A stretch of 64,000 nucleotides of DNA from Staphylococcus hominis subsp. hominis. GTDB taxonomy: Bacteria; Bacillota; Bacilli; Staphylococcales; Staphylococcaceae. The notes beneath the pieces are model-generated. The model saw nothing but the letters and a program-made list of their open reading frames with translations, ran no database searches and was not told where the DNA came from. Location of the stretch: the NCBI RefSeq assembly GCF_002901845.1, contig NZ_PPQE01000025.1, positions 245,658-309,657 of the forward strand, in the 5' to 3' direction. Positions within the stretch are counted from its first letter, which is position 1; each line of letters starts with the position of its first letter. A program made the position numbers and the translations under genes. Below, in pieces: positions 21,086 through 31,759 of the stretch.

Positions 21086-21127
21086 AAAAAGAATCGTTTG
21101 AGTGTCTACTCAAACGATTCTTTTTTA
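21086..21127. terminator. Bidirectional terminator between the UPF0344 gene and cdr
   Basis: A perfect 18-bp stem (arms 21086-21103 and 21108-21125) with a 4-nt loop; A5 and T6 at the outer ends make it work in both directions. The cdr stop codon lies within its right flank. Confidence 0.9.
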
Positions 21128-22447
21128 TATATTGCGTGCTTTGTAACCAATCATATTGATTAAATCTTTAGGATGACTATAAGGAGGCGCATAGGCAACT
21201 TCAAATTCAACCAATTCATCTACTGTAAGTTGATTCATCATAGCCATTGATAAAATATCAATGCGTTTATCGGCGCCTTGTTTTCCAACTGCTGCGGCGC
21301 GTAATAATCGTCTATTGTCTTTATTAAAATAGACACGTAAGTGTAGAGGTGTATTACCTGGGTAATATTCTGCGTGTGCACCAGACTTAATCTCAACCAT
21401 CTCATAATTAAATAGACTTAATTCTTCAGGTTTTATTCCTACGCTCGCAAAAGTGTAGTCAAAAAATTTTACAATATTTGAACCAAGAAAACCTTTAAAT
21501 GTAATATTTTTATTACCTGAGAGTTGTTCTGCTATAATATTTGCTGCACGATGAGCGCCCCAAGCTAAAGGTACTTGAGCATTCATATTTACATGGCGAT
21601 AATGTGAGGTGATGACATCACCTAGAGCATAAATATCAGGTATATTTGTTTTAAAGCAATCATCAACAGGAATAAACCCTTTTTTATCTATATGAATATT
21701 TGATGAACGTAAAAATGATGAATTAGGATGAGTTCCTATTCCTTCAATAATAATATCAAAATCTTCACGTATACCAGATTTAAAATAAACAGTATGCGCT
21801 TGAATTGATTCAATTTCTTCATTTAATCTATATGAAATGTTTCTTTGATCAATTTCGCTAAAAATGGCTACATTCATATCTTGGTCCATTAATTTATTGA
21901 CTTTATCTGAACGATGAATCCATGTCACATCAAGACCACGTTGATAAAGATTTTCTAATACTTCTAATGAAATGTAACCAGCACCGACAACTAATGCTCG
22001 TTTAGCTTTATGACGAGTAATATATTGATCAATTTGGTCCATATCTTCTGCATTTCTTAGAGTGAAAGTAAAGTCATTGGTAAATCCAAGAGTATTCGCA
22101 CTAGCACCAGGACTTAAAATTAATTTGTCATAAGTTTCATCGAATGTTTCGCCTGTTTGATGATTCAATACACGTACAACATGTTGTTGATCGTTGACTC
22201 CAATTACTTCATGATGTGTTTTAACTACAATATTTTTCTTCTCTTTAAAAACGTCTGGTGTAATAGGCAATATTTGATGACGATCAGAAACGAGATGTCC
22301 AATATAGTAAGGTAAACCACAATTAGCAAAACTCATATCTCGATCTTTTTCAAAAATGATAATGTCACTTTCTTTATCTAAGCGACGAATTTGACTTGCA
22401 CATGTTGCGCCCCCAGCAACAGCACCAACTATAATAATTTTAGTCAT
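21125..22447 (-). CDS. cdr: Coenzyme A disulfide reductase
   Basis: Cdr reduces CoA disulfide with NADPH; staphylococci use CoA as a main low-molecular-weight thiol, so it guards thiol redox balance. The 440-residue FAD protein begins with the dinucleotide fold ([14 protein letters not shown]) and carries the single active-site cysteine C43 in [13 protein letters not shown], the family hallmark in place of a CxxC. A second NAD(P)H loop ([12 protein letters not shown]), the FAD motif IYALGDVI, and a C-terminal dimerisation domain follow. GGAGG is 7 bases ahead of the ATG. A Cof-type phosphatase gene lies about 80 bases upstream on the same strand. Confidence 0.95.
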   Translation of the reverse strand: MTKIIIVGAVAGGATCASQIRRLDKESDIIIFEKDRDMSFANCGLPYYIGHLVSDRHQILPITPDVFKEKKNIVVKTHHEVIGVNDQQHVVRVLNHQTGETFDETYDKLILSPGASANTLGFTNDFTFTLRNAEDMDQIDQYITRHKAKRALVVGAGYISLEVLENLYQRGLDVTWIHRSDKVNKLMDQDMNVAIFSEIDQRNISYRLNEEIESIQAHTVYFKSGIREDFDIIIEGIGTHPNSSFLRSSNIHIDKKGFIPVDDCFKTNIPDIYALGDVITSHYRHVNMNAQVPLAWGAHRAANIIAEQLSGNKNITFKGFLGSNIVKFFDYTFASVGIKPEELSLFNYEMVEIKSGAHAEYYPGNTPLHLRVYFNKDNRRLLRAAAVGKQGADKRIDILSMAMMNQLTVDELVEFEVAYAPPYSHPKDLINMIGYKARNI

Positions 22448-22529
22448 ACATATCCTCCATAACTAAGAAGTAAACAAGTGAGATACAATTATAATCTTTA
22501 GAATCTTACTTTAAGTACTCTCATTTTTA

Positions 22530-23351
22530 TTATTGATAAGGTATTTCTAGTTTGAAAAATTCATTTAGGTAACGCCCAATTCCATCTTCGTTATTAGAAT
22601 AAGTAATATGATTAGCGATATGTTTTAAATCATCTAAACCATTGTCCATAGCAATTCCGTATTGAGCATATTTAATCATTTCTAAATCATTATCTTCATC
22701 TCCAAATGCAATAATATTAGAAGAATCTATATTTAAATATGATTTAACATAGTCAATGCCACGAGCTTTACTAATACCTCGTTTTACGATTTCAATAACA
22801 GGAAAGGGTGCACCCCAACGACGATGTTCAATATTTTCAGCATAAAAACGAGTTAACATTTGTTTAATACGTGTGATATTCACTTCTTCAGCTTCCACTA
22901 ATATGGAAGTTGGAGATTCATCAAGTTTTTCTAATAAATTGCCTGTTTGAATTTTAGGATTACCCATTGAAAAACCTTCAAATAATCGAGGATCATGATT
23001 ATTGATAAAGACACTGTCTCTAACTTCAGCAATAATATTTGTAACATTAGCTTTTTGAAGTGCCTCTATAATACTTCTAGCGATATCTACATCTAATACC
23101 TCATGTTTGGTTTCAAAGTCATCTGCTTTTGGATGATGAACGTAGGCACCATTAAAATTAACAATAGGTGTATTCATATTAAGTTCATGATAATATATTT
23201 GGCTTGCACGATAAGGACGTCCAGTTGCAATCATTAAGTAATGACCTTGTTTTTGTAAAGAAGTTAAAACTTTTTTTGTATAATCACTAATTTCTTTATT
23301 ATCATTTAATAATGTTCCATCTAAATCTAAACAAATTAAATAAGGTTTCAT
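22530..23351 (-). CDS. HAD-superfamily Cof-type phosphatase
   Basis: A 273-residue HAD hydrolase of the Cof/YkrA type. Motif I is ICLDLDGTLLND with the nucleophile and general-acid aspartates (D9, D11), motif II is MIATGRPYRAS, motif III has the lysine of KRGISKARGIDY, and motif IV is IIAFGDEDNDLEMIKYA. The large C2B cap between motifs II and III defines the subclass, which dephosphorylates sugar phosphates, nucleotides or flavin mononucleotide. Substrate cannot be called from sequence. AAGGAG precedes the ATG at 23351. It is divergent from sufT and upstream of cdr. Confidence 0.88.
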   Translation of the reverse strand: MKPYLICLDLDGTLLNDNKEISDYTKKVLTSLQKQGHYLMIATGRPYRASQIYYHELNMNTPIVNFNGAYVHHPKADDFETKHEVLDVDIARSIIEALQKANVTNIIAEVRDSVFINNHDPRLFEGFSMGNPKIQTGNLLEKLDESPTSILVEAEEVNITRIKQMLTRFYAENIEHRRWGAPFPVIEIVKRGISKARGIDYVKSYLNIDSSNIIAFGDEDNDLEMIKYAQYGIAMDNGLDDLKHIANHITYSNNEDGIGRYLNEFFKLEIPYQ

Positions 23352-23470
23352 AAATATCTCCTTGCATTACGGTTCATAAATATTAGTTTATTTGTATCAT
23401 AGCATTTTATTGGCGTTTTGTCGGATATTTGATATATTAGTGTAAAGATAATTATGGAGAGGTGATACTA

Positions 23471-23779
23471 ATGGAAGAAGCATTAAAAGATAGTATCCTT
23501 GGCGCTTTGGAAATGGTAATTGACCCTGAATTAGGTATAGACATTGTTAATTTAGGTTTAGTATATAAAGTAAACGTTGATGATGAAGGATTATGTACTG
23601 TAGAAATGACACTTACATCTATGGGCTGTCCACTTGGACCACAAATCATCGATCAAATTAAGACAGTATTAGCCGAAATTCCAGAGATTCAAGATACAGA
23701 AGTTAATATTGTTTGGAATCCGCCATGGAATAAAGATATGATGTCTAGATATGCAAAAATCGCATTAGGCGTTGGATAA
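23471..23779 (+). CDS. sufT: MIP18/DUF59 family protein SufT
   Basis: A 102-residue single-domain DUF59 (PaaD/MIP18-like) protein. The core reads VIDPELGIDIVNLGLVYKV, the conserved cysteine is in TSMGCPLGPQI, and the WNPPW motif sits near the end. In S. aureus the orthologue at this locus, SufT, helps mature Fe-S proteins under high demand. GAGAGG lies 8 bases ahead of the chosen ATG; a GTG nine bases earlier overlaps that site and is less likely. The gene is followed by a hairpin of the GAGAGTAG type. Confidence 0.9.
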   Translation: MEEALKDSILGALEMVIDPELGIDIVNLGLVYKVNVDDEGLCTVEMTLTSMGCPLGPQIIDQIKTVLAEIPEIQDTEVNIVWNPPWNKDMMSRYAKIALGVG

Positions 23780-24263
23780 ATTTAAGCGAGCTCGATAGCA
23801 TTAATGTATGAAGCTATTTATTATGAAGCGCTAGATACAATATTTAATAGAGAGTAGGGGATGAATTTTTCTTCTACTCTCTTTTTTAATATATAAGAAT
23901 GTGACAATTTTATTTTTAAATGAGTAAAAAAGAAATGACACAATTGTAATATAAATTGAATTTACTTCTAGGTTATACTACAATACATAAGACTTATATC
24001 TTAGGAAAAGTATAATTTTCAACAATTAAGAATTAATCAATGAAAATGAATTTATATTTTATTTAATTGTATATCAAGTTTTCAGTCAACTTAGTATAAA
24101 ACACAGAATCATATTATACAGTGTATTAAATTCATAGACTATAGAATGACCAATCATACATATAAACTTCTATAATTAACTTTATTGTTATTCTGATTTT
24201 AGTGCTTTTATATCTAATGAATTTATTGAAAATTTATTATTTAATAGGGAAAGAATGTGAACA
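23780..24263 (+). terminator. sufT terminator and AT-rich spacer before the acyltransferase gene
   Basis: GAGAGTAG (23850-23857) pairs with CTACTCTC (23874-23881) and is followed by T6. From 23890 to 24263 I see only AT-rich sequence, presumably the promoter and leader of the next gene, without a convincing small gene or a named operator. Confidence 0.7.
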
Positions 24264-26078
24264 ATGAAACAAAATTTAGAAAAGGGCGTGCATGATAAAA
24301 CAAAAATGCGCTATATGCCTGGTTTAGATGGTCTAAGAGCAATTGCCGTATTAGGCATCGTTATATATCATTTGAATAGAAAGTGGCTAACTGGAGGTTT
24401 TATTGGTGTAGATACTTTCTTCGTTATTTCAGGATATTTAATTACAAGTTTACTTTTGAGAGAGTATGAAGAAAAAGGAATTATTAATCTTAAACAATTT
24501 TGGATTAGACGCATAAAACGTCTACTGCCAGCGGTGATAGCTTTATTAATAACAGTAGGTATTGCAACCTTATTATTTGAACCTCAACAAATTATTAGAG
24601 TTAAACATGATATTATTGCAGCGCTATTTTATGTTTCAAATTGGTGGTATATCGCTAAAGACGTTAACTATTTTGAACAATTTTCATTCATGCCTCTTAA
24701 ACATTTATGGTCTCTTGCTATCGAAGAACAATTTTATTTATTTTTCCCATTCATTTTAGTGATATTATTACTTACGATTAAAAAATATCGTAATGTGACA
24801 CTTATATTTTGGATAGTATCATTGGCCTCTTTATTAGAAATGGTCATTATATCACAACCAAATGTGGGATATTCGCGTGTTTATTTTGGTACAGATACTC
24901 GTTTACAAACATTATTATTAGGCGTCATATTGGCGTTTGTTTGGCCACCATTTAAATTAAAAGCTAATCCACCACAACGATTACGTCGTGCAATAGATGG
25001 AATTGGTATAGGTAGCCTACTTATCTTAATTATTTTATTCTTTACTGTTAACGACGATAGTGATTGGATATACAATGGTGGGTTTTATTTGATATCTTTA
25101 GTGACATTATTTGTTATTGCAAGTGTCGTTCACCCATCTACAATGATTGCTAAATTTCTAGGACATCCTTTGTTAGTGTATATCGGAAAACGTTCATATA
25201 GTTTATACTTATGGCATTTCGCCGTCATTAGTTTTCTACATATACATTTTGTTGATGGTCAATTACCAATATATGTATATATCTTAGATATACTATTAAC
25301 TGTGGTGTTTGCGGAATTATCTTATCGTTATATTGAAACACCATTTAGACGTGAAGGGTTAAGCGCATTTTCTTTTGACCGATTACGTAGACCTAAATTT
25401 ATAAGAACAATAGTTACTATCATAGCTGTGATTCCATTGCTATTAATATTTATGGGTGCATTTGATCGATTTGGAAAAGATGAAATTGCAAATAAAGCAA
25501 ACAGTTTTAATACAAGTACTGCTGATAAATATTTAGTTAAAATGATGCCCGGTGAAAATATTAAGTTAAATGGACAAACAAGTAAGAGTGAGAATAAAGA
25601 TAAATTTTACACTAATATCAGCCCATTACTTATTGGCGATTCAGTTATGGTAGATATTGGTGAAGAATTTAAGTCTCAAGTTCCTAAAGCAACTATAGAT
25701 GGTAAAGTAGGTCGCCATTTACAAGAAGCTTTGATAGTTGCAAATAATTATACTAATTATAATAAACCATCAAATCAAGTTGTATTAGAACTTGGTACAA
25801 ATGGAGATTTTACTCAAGATGAGCTTGACCAACTTATTAGTAAATTTGGTAAAGCCAAAATATATTTAGTTAATACAAGGGTACCGAGAAGCTGGCAAGA
25901 TAATGTAAATAAACAACTTTCAGACGCAGCTAAACGACATAAAAATGTTGTTTTAGTAGACTGGTATAAACGTTCTGCCGGTCATACTGAATATTTTGCA
26001 TCTGATGGTGTGCACTTAGAACATAGTGGGGTACAAGCATTGTCGGACGAAATACTAAAAAATATGACTAAAAAATAA
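24264..26078 (+). CDS. OatA-like membrane O-acyltransferase (acyltransferase-3 plus SGNH domain)
   Basis: The 604-residue protein has the two-part build of peptidoglycan O-acetyltransferases. The N-terminal acyltransferase-3 domain (about residues 15-360, roughly ten membrane helices) carries MPGLDGLRAIAVLGIVIYH with the catalytic histidine, FFVISGYLI and FWIRRIKRLLPA. The extracellular C-terminal SGNH domain has LLIGDSVM (block I serine), ELGTNGD (block III) and SDGVHL (Asp/His dyad). OatA adds acetyl groups to MurNAc and gives lysozyme resistance. Staphylococci carry more than one such gene, and the copy near clpB is usually the OatA paralogue, so I leave the symbol blank; the acceptor is uncertain. 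Confidence 0.85.
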   Translation: MKQNLEKGVHDKTKMRYMPGLDGLRAIAVLGIVIYHLNRKWLTGGFIGVDTFFVISGYLITSLLLREYEEKGIINLKQFWIRRIKRLLPAVIALLITVGIATLLFEPQQIIRVKHDIIAALFYVSNWWYIAKDVNYFEQFSFMPLKHLWSLAIEEQFYLFFPFILVILLLTIKKYRNVTLIFWIVSLASLLEMVIISQPNVGYSRVYFGTDTRLQTLLLGVILAFVWPPFKLKANPPQRLRRAIDGIGIGSLLILIILFFTVNDDSDWIYNGGFYLISLVTLFVIASVVHPSTMIAKFLGHPLLVYIGKRSYSLYLWHFAVISFLHIHFVDGQLPIYVYILDILLTVVFAELSYRYIETPFRREGLSAFSFDRLRRPKFIRTIVTIIAVIPLLLIFMGAFDRFGKDEIANKANSFNTSTADKYLVKMMPGENIKLNGQTSKSENKDKFYTNISPLLIGDSVMVDIGEEFKSQVPKATIDGKVGRHLQEALIVANNYTNYNKPSNQVVLELGTNGDFTQDELDQLISKFGKAKIYLVNTRVPRSWQDNVNKQLSDAAKRHKNVVLVDWYKRSAGHTEYFASDGVHLEHSGVQALSDEILKNMTKK

Positions 26079-26084
26079 ATAATT

Positions 26085-26132
26085 AAAAAGGATTAACTAG
26101 TTGAGGATGCTCACAAAGTTAATCCTTTTTTA
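26085..26132 (+). terminator. Terminator after the OatA-like gene
   Basis: AAAAAGGATTAACT (26085-26098) pairs with AGTTAATCCTTTTT (26117-26130). Confidence 0.85.
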
Positions 26133-26260
26133 ATATTTATGAAAAAATTAAGGTAACAATGTTTAAATAGTAAGGTGATATGATAAATAATGAGTGAAAC
26201 GTAAATAAATTGCTTGATATGATAGGATTTATTGAATTGTTAAAAAGATGAGTAAAAGTG

Positions 26261-26314
26261 TTGATTAATTAGCAAAGAAGGTCTATAATGTAATTAAGGT
26301 CAAAGAAAGTCAAA
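26261..26314 (+). promoter_or_regulatory. clpB promoter with CtsR operator
   Basis: A sigma-A promoter is clear: TTGATT (26261-26266), a 17-base spacer, TATAAT (26284-26289). GGTCAAAGAAAGTCAAA at 26298-26314 is an exact CtsR box (GGTCAAANANNGTCAAA) just downstream of the start site. A further GTCAAA and an inverted TTTGACC lie beyond it up to 26337. CtsR repression of clpB is established in staphylococci. Confidence 0.92.
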
Positions 26315-26370
26315 GTCAAACAAAGAAGTATTTGACCATACTCTTATACAAAAAGTAGGGGTGAATAAAT

Positions 26371-28980
26371 TTGGATATCAATCAAATGACTTATAAAGTA
26401 CAAGAAGCTTTGCAAAAAGCAATTGAATTAAGTAAAGAAAATGAATTACAAAATATTGAAATTGAAGCAATACTAAAAGGAACTTTAGAAGAAGACGAAA
26501 GCTTGTTTAAAAGTATTTTAGAACGTGCAAATATAGACACTGATCAATTAAATCAAGCGTATAGTGAAAAATTGAAACACTATCCATCAGTACAAGGAGA
26601 TAATGTGCAATATGGACAATATATTGGCTCAAAAGCAAACGAATTATTAAATAAAGCTGAGTCATATATGAAAGAATATGAAGATGATTATATCTCAATG
26701 GAACATATTTTACGTGCTGCTATGGATATTGATGAAACAACACAACAATTTGTAGGAAATAAAGAAGAAGTAGTCAAAGAAATTATTACTAAAGTTAGAG
26801 GGGGAAATCATGTGACTTCACAAAATCCAGAAGTAAATTATGAAGCTTTAGAGAAATATGGTAGAGATTTAGTAGAAGAAGTTCGCCAAGGCAAAATGGA
26901 TCCAGTTATTGGTAGAGATGAAGAAATCCGTAATACCATTCGAATTTTAAGCCGTAAAACTAAAAATAACCCAGTATTAATTGGAGAGCCTGGTGTAGGT
27001 AAAACTGCAATTGTAGAAGGATTAGCACAACGTATTGTGCGTAAAGATGTGCCAGAATCATTGCTAGATAAAACTATTTTCGAATTAGATTTAAGTGCAT
27101 TAGTTGCAGGTGCAAAATTTAGAGGTGAATTTGAAGAACGTCTTAAAGCAGTACTTAAAGAAGTGAAAGAATCAGATGGACGTATTATCCTATTTATTGA
27201 TGAAATTCACATGTTAGTTGGTGCTGGTAAAACAGATGGTGCAATGGATGCTGGTAATATGTTAAAACCAATGTTAGCTCGTGGTGAATTGCATTGTATT
27301 GGTGCTACAACATTGAATGAATATCGAGAATATATTGAAAAAGATTCAGCCTTAGAACGTCGATTCCAAAAAGTAGGTGTAAGTGAACCTGACGTAGAAG
27401 ATACAATTTCAATCTTACGTGGTTTAAAAGAACGCTATGAAGTTTATCATGGTGTGCGTATTCAAGACCGTGCTTTAGTAGCAGCAGCAGAATTATCAGA
27501 TCGTTATATTACTGATCGATTCTTACCAGATAAAGCAATTGATTTAGTCGACCAAGCATGTGCCACTATCCGAACAGAAATGGGATCAAATCCAACTGAA
27601 TTAGACCAAGTTAATCGCCGTGTTATGCAATTAGAAATTGAAGAAAGTGCATTGAAAAATGAATCAGATAATGCAAGTAAACATCGATTAGAAGAATTAC
27701 AAGAAGAACTTTCAAATGAAAAAGAAAAACAAACGTCATTACAATCTCGTGTAGAACAAGAAAAAGAAAAAATCGCGAAAGTTCAAGAAAAACGTGCTGA
27801 ATTAGATCGTAGTCGTCAAGCTTTAGAAGATGCGCAAACAGAAAGTAATTATGAAAAAGCGGCAGAATTACAATATGGTACGATTCCACAATTAGAAAAA
27901 GAATTAAAAGAATACGAAGAAGCTTTCCATGATGAACAAGGCGATAATGAACGCATGATTCGCGAAGTTGTTTCTGATGAGGAAATTGGAGATATTGTAA
28001 GCCAATGGACAGGTATTCCAGTTTCTAAATTAGTCGAAACAGAAAGAGAAAAATTATTAAACTTAAGTGATATCTTACATGAACGTGTCGTAGGGCAAGA
28101 TAAAGCGGTAGATCTTGTGTCAGATGCTGTAGTGAGAGCACGTGCAGGTATAAAAGATCCTAATCGTCCAATAGGTAGTTTCTTATTCTTAGGTCCAACT
28201 GGTGTAGGTAAAACAGAATTAGCTAAATCACTCGCTTCATCACTATTCGATTCTGAAAAACATATGATTCGTATTGACATGAGTGAATATATGGAAAAAC
28301 ATTCTGTTTCTAGATTAATTGGTGCGCCTCCTGGTTATGTAGGCCATGATGAAGGTGGTCAATTAACTGAAGCGGTAAGACGTAACCCATATTCAGTTAT
28401 TCTACTCGACGAAGTTGAAAAAGCGCATAGTGATGTATTCAACGTGTTACTTCAAATTTTAGATGAAGGGCGTTTAACTGATTCTAAAGGTCGTAGCGTA
28501 GATTTCAAAAATACAATTATTATCATGACAAGTAATATCGGTTCACAAATATTATTAGAAAATGTTAAAGATTCTGGTGAAATTACTGAAAGCACTGAAA
28601 AAGCAGTTATGGATAGTTTACATGCATTCTTTAAACCAGAAATCTTAAACCGTATGGATGATATTGTATTATTTAAACCATTATCTATAAATGATATGAG
28701 TATGATTGTAGATAAAATTTTAACTCAATTAAATATTCGATTAATGGATCAACGTATTTCAATTGAAGTATCAGACGAAGCTAAAAAATGGTTAGGTGAA
28801 GAAGCATACGAACCACAATTTGGTGCTAGACCACTTAAACGTTTTGTACAACGTCAAATTGAAACACCACTCGCTCGTATGATGATTAAAGAAAATATGC
28901 CAGAAGGTACAAAAGTAAATGTTGATCTTAACGATAGTCAAGAATTAACATTTGATGTACAAAAACCTTTAGCTGAATAG
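26371..28980 (+). CDS. clpB: ClpB disaggregase
   Basis: ClpB is the hexameric AAA+ Hsp100 that, with DnaK, pulls proteins out of aggregates after heat stress. The 869 residues show the Clp N-terminal repeats (1-150), AAA-1 with Walker [10 protein letters not shown] near residue 206 and Walker [13 protein letters not shown], the coiled-coil middle domain (about 410-530, rich in Glu/Gln/Lys), and AAA-2 with GPTGVGKTE near 608, LLDEVEKAH and the sensor-2 FGARPLKR. The start is TTG at 26371 with AGGGGTG ahead; no ATG fits better. Heat control through CtsR is evident upstream, and a strong hairpin follows the stop. Confidence 0.97.
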   Translation: MDINQMTYKVQEALQKAIELSKENELQNIEIEAILKGTLEEDESLFKSILERANIDTDQLNQAYSEKLKHYPSVQGDNVQYGQYIGSKANELLNKAESYMKEYEDDYISMEHILRAAMDIDETTQQFVGNKEEVVKEIITKVRGGNHVTSQNPEVNYEALEKYGRDLVEEVRQGKMDPVIGRDEEIRNTIRILSRKTKNNPVLIGEPGVGKTAIVEGLAQRIVRKDVPESLLDKTIFELDLSALVAGAKFRGEFEERLKAVLKEVKESDGRIILFIDEIHMLVGAGKTDGAMDAGNMLKPMLARGELHCIGATTLNEYREYIEKDSALERRFQKVGVSEPDVEDTISILRGLKERYEVYHGVRIQDRALVAAAELSDRYITDRFLPDKAIDLVDQACATIRTEMGSNPTELDQVNRRVMQLEIEESALKNESDNASKHRLEELQEELSNEKEKQTSLQSRVEQEKEKIAKVQEKRAELDRSRQALEDAQTESNYEKAAELQYGTIPQLEKELKEYEEAFHDEQGDNERMIREVVSDEEIGDIVSQWTGIPVSKLVETEREKLLNLSDILHERVVGQDKAVDLVSDAVVRARAGIKDPNRPIGSFLFLGPTGVGKTELAKSLASSLFDSEKHMIRIDMSEYMEKHSVSRLIGAPPGYVGHDEGGQLTEAVRRNPYSVILLDEVEKAHSDVFNVLLQILDEGRLTDSKGRSVDFKNTIIIMTSNIGSQILLENVKDSGEITESTEKAVMDSLHAFFKPEILNRMDDIVLFKPLSINDMSMIVDKILTQLNIRLMDQRISIEVSDEAKKWLGEEAYEPQFGARPLKRFVQRQIETPLARMMIKENMPEGTKVNVDLNDSQELTFDVQKPLAE

Positions 28981-28986
28981 TATATA

Positions 28987-29025
28987 AAAAGGCATTGGAA
29001 AGCAAAGCTTTCCAATGCCTTTTCT
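28987..29025 (+). terminator. Terminator after clpB
   Basis: AAAAGGCATTGGAAAGC (28987-29003) pairs perfectly with GCTTTCCAATGCCTTTT (29007-29023) around a 3-nt loop. Confidence 0.9.
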
Positions 29026-29081
29026 TATTATTAAACTTGTTAAGAGCATTATATTACTCCAAACACGTAATGCAATACCAT

Positions 29082-29282
29082 TTAGACGTCTCTATTCCCT
29101 TTACGAGCGAAATCATTAGGTTTAATCATAGCACTTAAAATGGCAATAGCAATGGTAATGATGATTGCAATAATAATTGGTTTAATCACATCTAAACTAC
29201 CGCCACCATTTAAACTATTAAGTACAAAGTTAACCATTTGTGTTAAGATTAACGCCCAAATAAAAGTTACGAGGTATTTCAT
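29082..29282 (-). CDS. YjzD-like small membrane protein (DUF2929 type)
   Basis: A 66-residue protein with two hydrophobic helices (residues 3-20 and 33-54) separated by a Gly-rich turn (NSLNGGG) and ending in a charged tail. Size, topology and the position next to fabH match YjzD/DUF2929 of Bacillus, whose role is unknown. The start is ATG 29282, 7 bases after GGAGG; a longer frame from 29297 would place that ribosome site inside the gene. It is divergent from fabH. Confidence 0.7.
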   Translation of the reverse strand: MKYLVTFIWALILTQMVNFVLNSLNGGGSLDVIKPIIIAIIITIAIAILSAMIKPNDFARKGNRDV

Positions 29283-29435
29283 ATATATGACCTCCAATTT
29301 ATATATATTATCATTTTAAAGTAAAGTGAATTATTTGTATAGTATTAGTAGAGAATGTATAAAAATTTGTACAATTTTTATATGAGTTATTGACTCGTGA
29401 CTGTTTAACAAAATCGTTTAATAAAGTTTAACTAC

Positions 29436-29480
29436 TTGAGTTAGATTTAAAAAGTATGTTAAATTAATACCTGGTATTAA
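29436..29480 (+). promoter_or_regulatory. fabHF promoter with FapR operator
   Basis: TTAATACCTGGTATTAA (29464-29480) is a perfect 8+1+8 palindrome matching the FapR operator type (TTAGTACCTGGTACTAA). A likely promoter, TTGAGT (29436-29441) and TTAAAT (29459-29464) with a 17-base spacer, abuts it, so FapR bound without malonyl-CoA would block initiation. Confidence 0.85.
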
Positions 29481-29506
29481 AAAATGAAGTGAGAAGGTGT
29501 ACGTTC

Positions 29507-30448
29507 ATGAACGTAGGTATAAAAGGTTTTGGTGCTTATGCGCCTGAGAGAGTAGTCGATAACGCCTATTTTGAAGGTTTTTTAGATACGTCTGATGAAT
29601 GGATTTCAAAAATGACTGGTATTAAAGAAAGACGTTGGTCTCGTGACGATCAAGATACGTCAGACTTAGCATATGAAGCAAGTAAGAAAGCAATTGAAGA
29701 TGCTGGTATTAAACCGAATGATATAGATATGATTATTGTAGCTACAGCAACTGGAGATATGCCATTTCCATCTGTAGCTAATATACTACAAGAAAAATTA
29801 GGTACTGGTAAAGTGCCTACTATGGATCAACTTGCTGCATGCTCAGGTTTCATGTATTCAATGATTACTGCAAAACAATATGTTCAATCTGGAGACTATA
29901 AAAATATTCTAGTAGTGGGTGCGGATAAATTATCCAAAATCACTGACTTAACTGATCGTTCAACCGCTGTATTATTTGGAGACGGTGCAGGTGCAGTAGT
30001 AATTGGTGAAGTCTCAGAAGGACGAGGTATTATTAGCTATGAAATGGGCTCAGATGGGTCAGGTGGAAAATACTTATATTTAAATAAAGAGACTGGTAAA
30101 CTAGTAATGAATGGACGCGAAGTTTTTAAATTCGCTGTAAGAATTATGGGCGAAGCGTCTACACGTGTAGTTGAAAAAGCTGGTTTAGAATCTGATAATA
30201 TTGATATGTTTATACCACATCAAGCAAATATCAGAATTATGGAATCAGCACGTGAAAGATTGGGTATTGAAAGAGAAAAAATGAGTGTTTCAGTTAACCG
30301 TTTTGGAAACACGTCAGCTGCTTCGATTCCTTTAAGTATTCAACAAGAGTTAGAAAATGGAAGAATTAAAGATGATGACACTTTAGTACTCGTAGGTTTC
30401 GGTGGCGGCCTAACATGGGGCGCTATGGTAATCAAATGGGGTAAATAG
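29507..30448 (+). CDS. fabH: Beta-ketoacyl-ACP synthase III
   Basis: FabH condenses an acyl-CoA primer with malonyl-ACP to begin each fatty acid; branched-chain primers give the iso/anteiso lipids of staphylococci. The 313-residue thiolase-fold protein has the catalytic cysteine in DQLAACSGF (about C112), histidine in [10 protein letters not shown] (about H238) and asparagine in [10 protein letters not shown] (about N268). The ATG at 29507 (MNVGIKGFG) follows AGAAGGTG and gives the standard length; a GTG 18 bases earlier would overlap it. fabF follows after 13 bases, and the FapR operator controls the pair. Confidence 0.96.
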   Translation: MNVGIKGFGAYAPERVVDNAYFEGFLDTSDEWISKMTGIKERRWSRDDQDTSDLAYEASKKAIEDAGIKPNDIDMIIVATATGDMPFPSVANILQEKLGTGKVPTMDQLAACSGFMYSMITAKQYVQSGDYKNILVVGADKLSKITDLTDRSTAVLFGDGAGAVVIGEVSEGRGIISYEMGSDGSGGKYLYLNKETGKLVMNGREVFKFAVRIMGEASTRVVEKAGLESDNIDMFIPHQANIRIMESARERLGIEREKMSVSVNRFGNTSAASIPLSIQQELENGRIKDDDTLVLVGFGGGLTWGAMVIKWGK

Positions 30449-30461
30449 GAGGATTTAATGT

Positions 30462-31706
30462 ATGACTGAAAACAAAAGAGTGGTAATTACAGGCATGGGT
30501 GCATTATCACCTATTGGAAACGATGCCCAAACAAATTGGGAAAATGCCTTAAAAGGTGTCAATGGAATTGATACAATTACACGCGTTGATACTGAAGAAT
30601 ATAACGTTCACTTAGCAGGTGAATTAAAAGACTTTAATATTGAAGATCATATTTCGAAAAAAGATGCGCGTCGCATGGATCGTTTTACACAATATGCAGT
30701 AGTAGCGGCAAGACAAGCTGTAGAAGATGCTAATTTAACTATCAATGACGATAATGCTAATCGTATCGGTGTATGGATTGGTTCAGGTATTGGTGGAATG
30801 GAAACATTTGAAGTTGCACATACAATACTGAAGAATAAGGGACCAAGAAGAGTTAGTCCTTTCTTTGTTCCAATGCTTATTCCTGACATGGCTACTGGCC
30901 AAGTTTCAATTGATTTAGGTGCAAAAGGACCTAATGGTTCAACTGTTACTGCTTGCGCCACAGGTACAAATTCTATCGGTGAAGCATTTAAAATCATTCA
31001 AAGAGGTGCTGCTGATGCTATGATTACTGGGGGTACTGAAGCACCTATTACGCATATGGCACTTGCAGGATTCAGTGCAAGTCGTGCATTATCAACAAAC
31101 GATGATAAAGAAACAGCTTGTCGTCCTTTCCAAGAAGGACGTGATGGATTTATCATGGGTGAAGGCGCTGGTATCTTAGTCATTGAATCATTAGAATCAG
31201 CACAAACACGTGGCGCACAAATTTACGCTGAAATTGTAGGATATGGTTCAACTGGAGATGCTTATCACATTACTGCACCAGCACCTGAAGGCGAAGGTGG
31301 TTCTCGTGCAATGCAAGCGGCTTTAGATGATGCAGGTATTGAAGCTAAAGATATTCAATACTTAAATGCACATGGTACAAGTACGCCAGTAGGTGACTTG
31401 TATGAAATTAAAGCGATTAAAAATACATTTGGAGATGCAGCTAAAAACTTAAAAATTAGTTCAACTAAATCGATGACAGGACATTTATTAGGTGCTACTG
31501 GGGGAATTGAAGCAATTTTCTCTGCATTATCTATTCGTGACTCTAAAGTTGCACCGACGATTCATGCAGATTCACCAGATCCAGAATGTGACTTAGATAT
31601 TGTTCCTAATGAAGCACAAGATTTAGAAATTGAATATGCAATGAGTAATAGTCTAGGTTTCGGTGGACATAACGCAGTATTAGTATTTAAAAAGTTTAAA
31701 GATTAA
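30462..31706 (+). CDS. fabF: Beta-ketoacyl-ACP synthase II
   Basis: FabF elongates acyl-ACP chains by condensation with malonyl-ACP and is the target of platensimycin-type inhibitors. In 414 residues it has the nucleophile loop [15 protein letters not shown] (about C165), the active-site histidines in [11 protein letters not shown] and [15 protein letters not shown], and the C-terminal [13 protein letters not shown] glycine gate. GGAGG precedes the ATG. It forms a two-gene operon with fabH and ends at a strong terminator. Confidence 0.97.
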   Translation: MTENKRVVITGMGALSPIGNDAQTNWENALKGVNGIDTITRVDTEEYNVHLAGELKDFNIEDHISKKDARRMDRFTQYAVVAARQAVEDANLTINDDNANRIGVWIGSGIGGMETFEVAHTILKNKGPRRVSPFFVPMLIPDMATGQVSIDLGAKGPNGSTVTACATGTNSIGEAFKIIQRGAADAMITGGTEAPITHMALAGFSASRALSTNDDKETACRPFQEGRDGFIMGEGAGILVIESLESAQTRGAQIYAEIVGYGSTGDAYHITAPAPEGEGGSRAMQAALDDAGIEAKDIQYLNAHGTSTPVGDLYEIKAIKNTFGDAAKNLKISSTKSMTGHLLGATGGIEAIFSALSIRDSKVAPTIHADSPDPECDLDIVPNEAQDLEIEYAMSNSLGFGGHNAVLVFKKFKD

Positions 31707-31724
31707 AAATTAAGTTAAGAGTAG

Positions 31725-31756
31725 AAAACCATGCAATAATATGCATGGTTTTTTTA
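31725..31756. terminator. Terminator after fabF
   Basis: AAAACCATGCA (31725-31735) pairs with TGCATGGTTTT (31742-31752), with a T7 tail for fabF and an A-rich left side for the convergent DUF3899 gene. Confidence 0.85.
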
Positions 31757-31759
31757 TGT

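Noticed and set aside
27849..28280. Minus-strand 143-codon frame within clpB
   Set aside because: It mirrors the codon pattern of the AAA-2 region of clpB and shows no ribosome site or homology.
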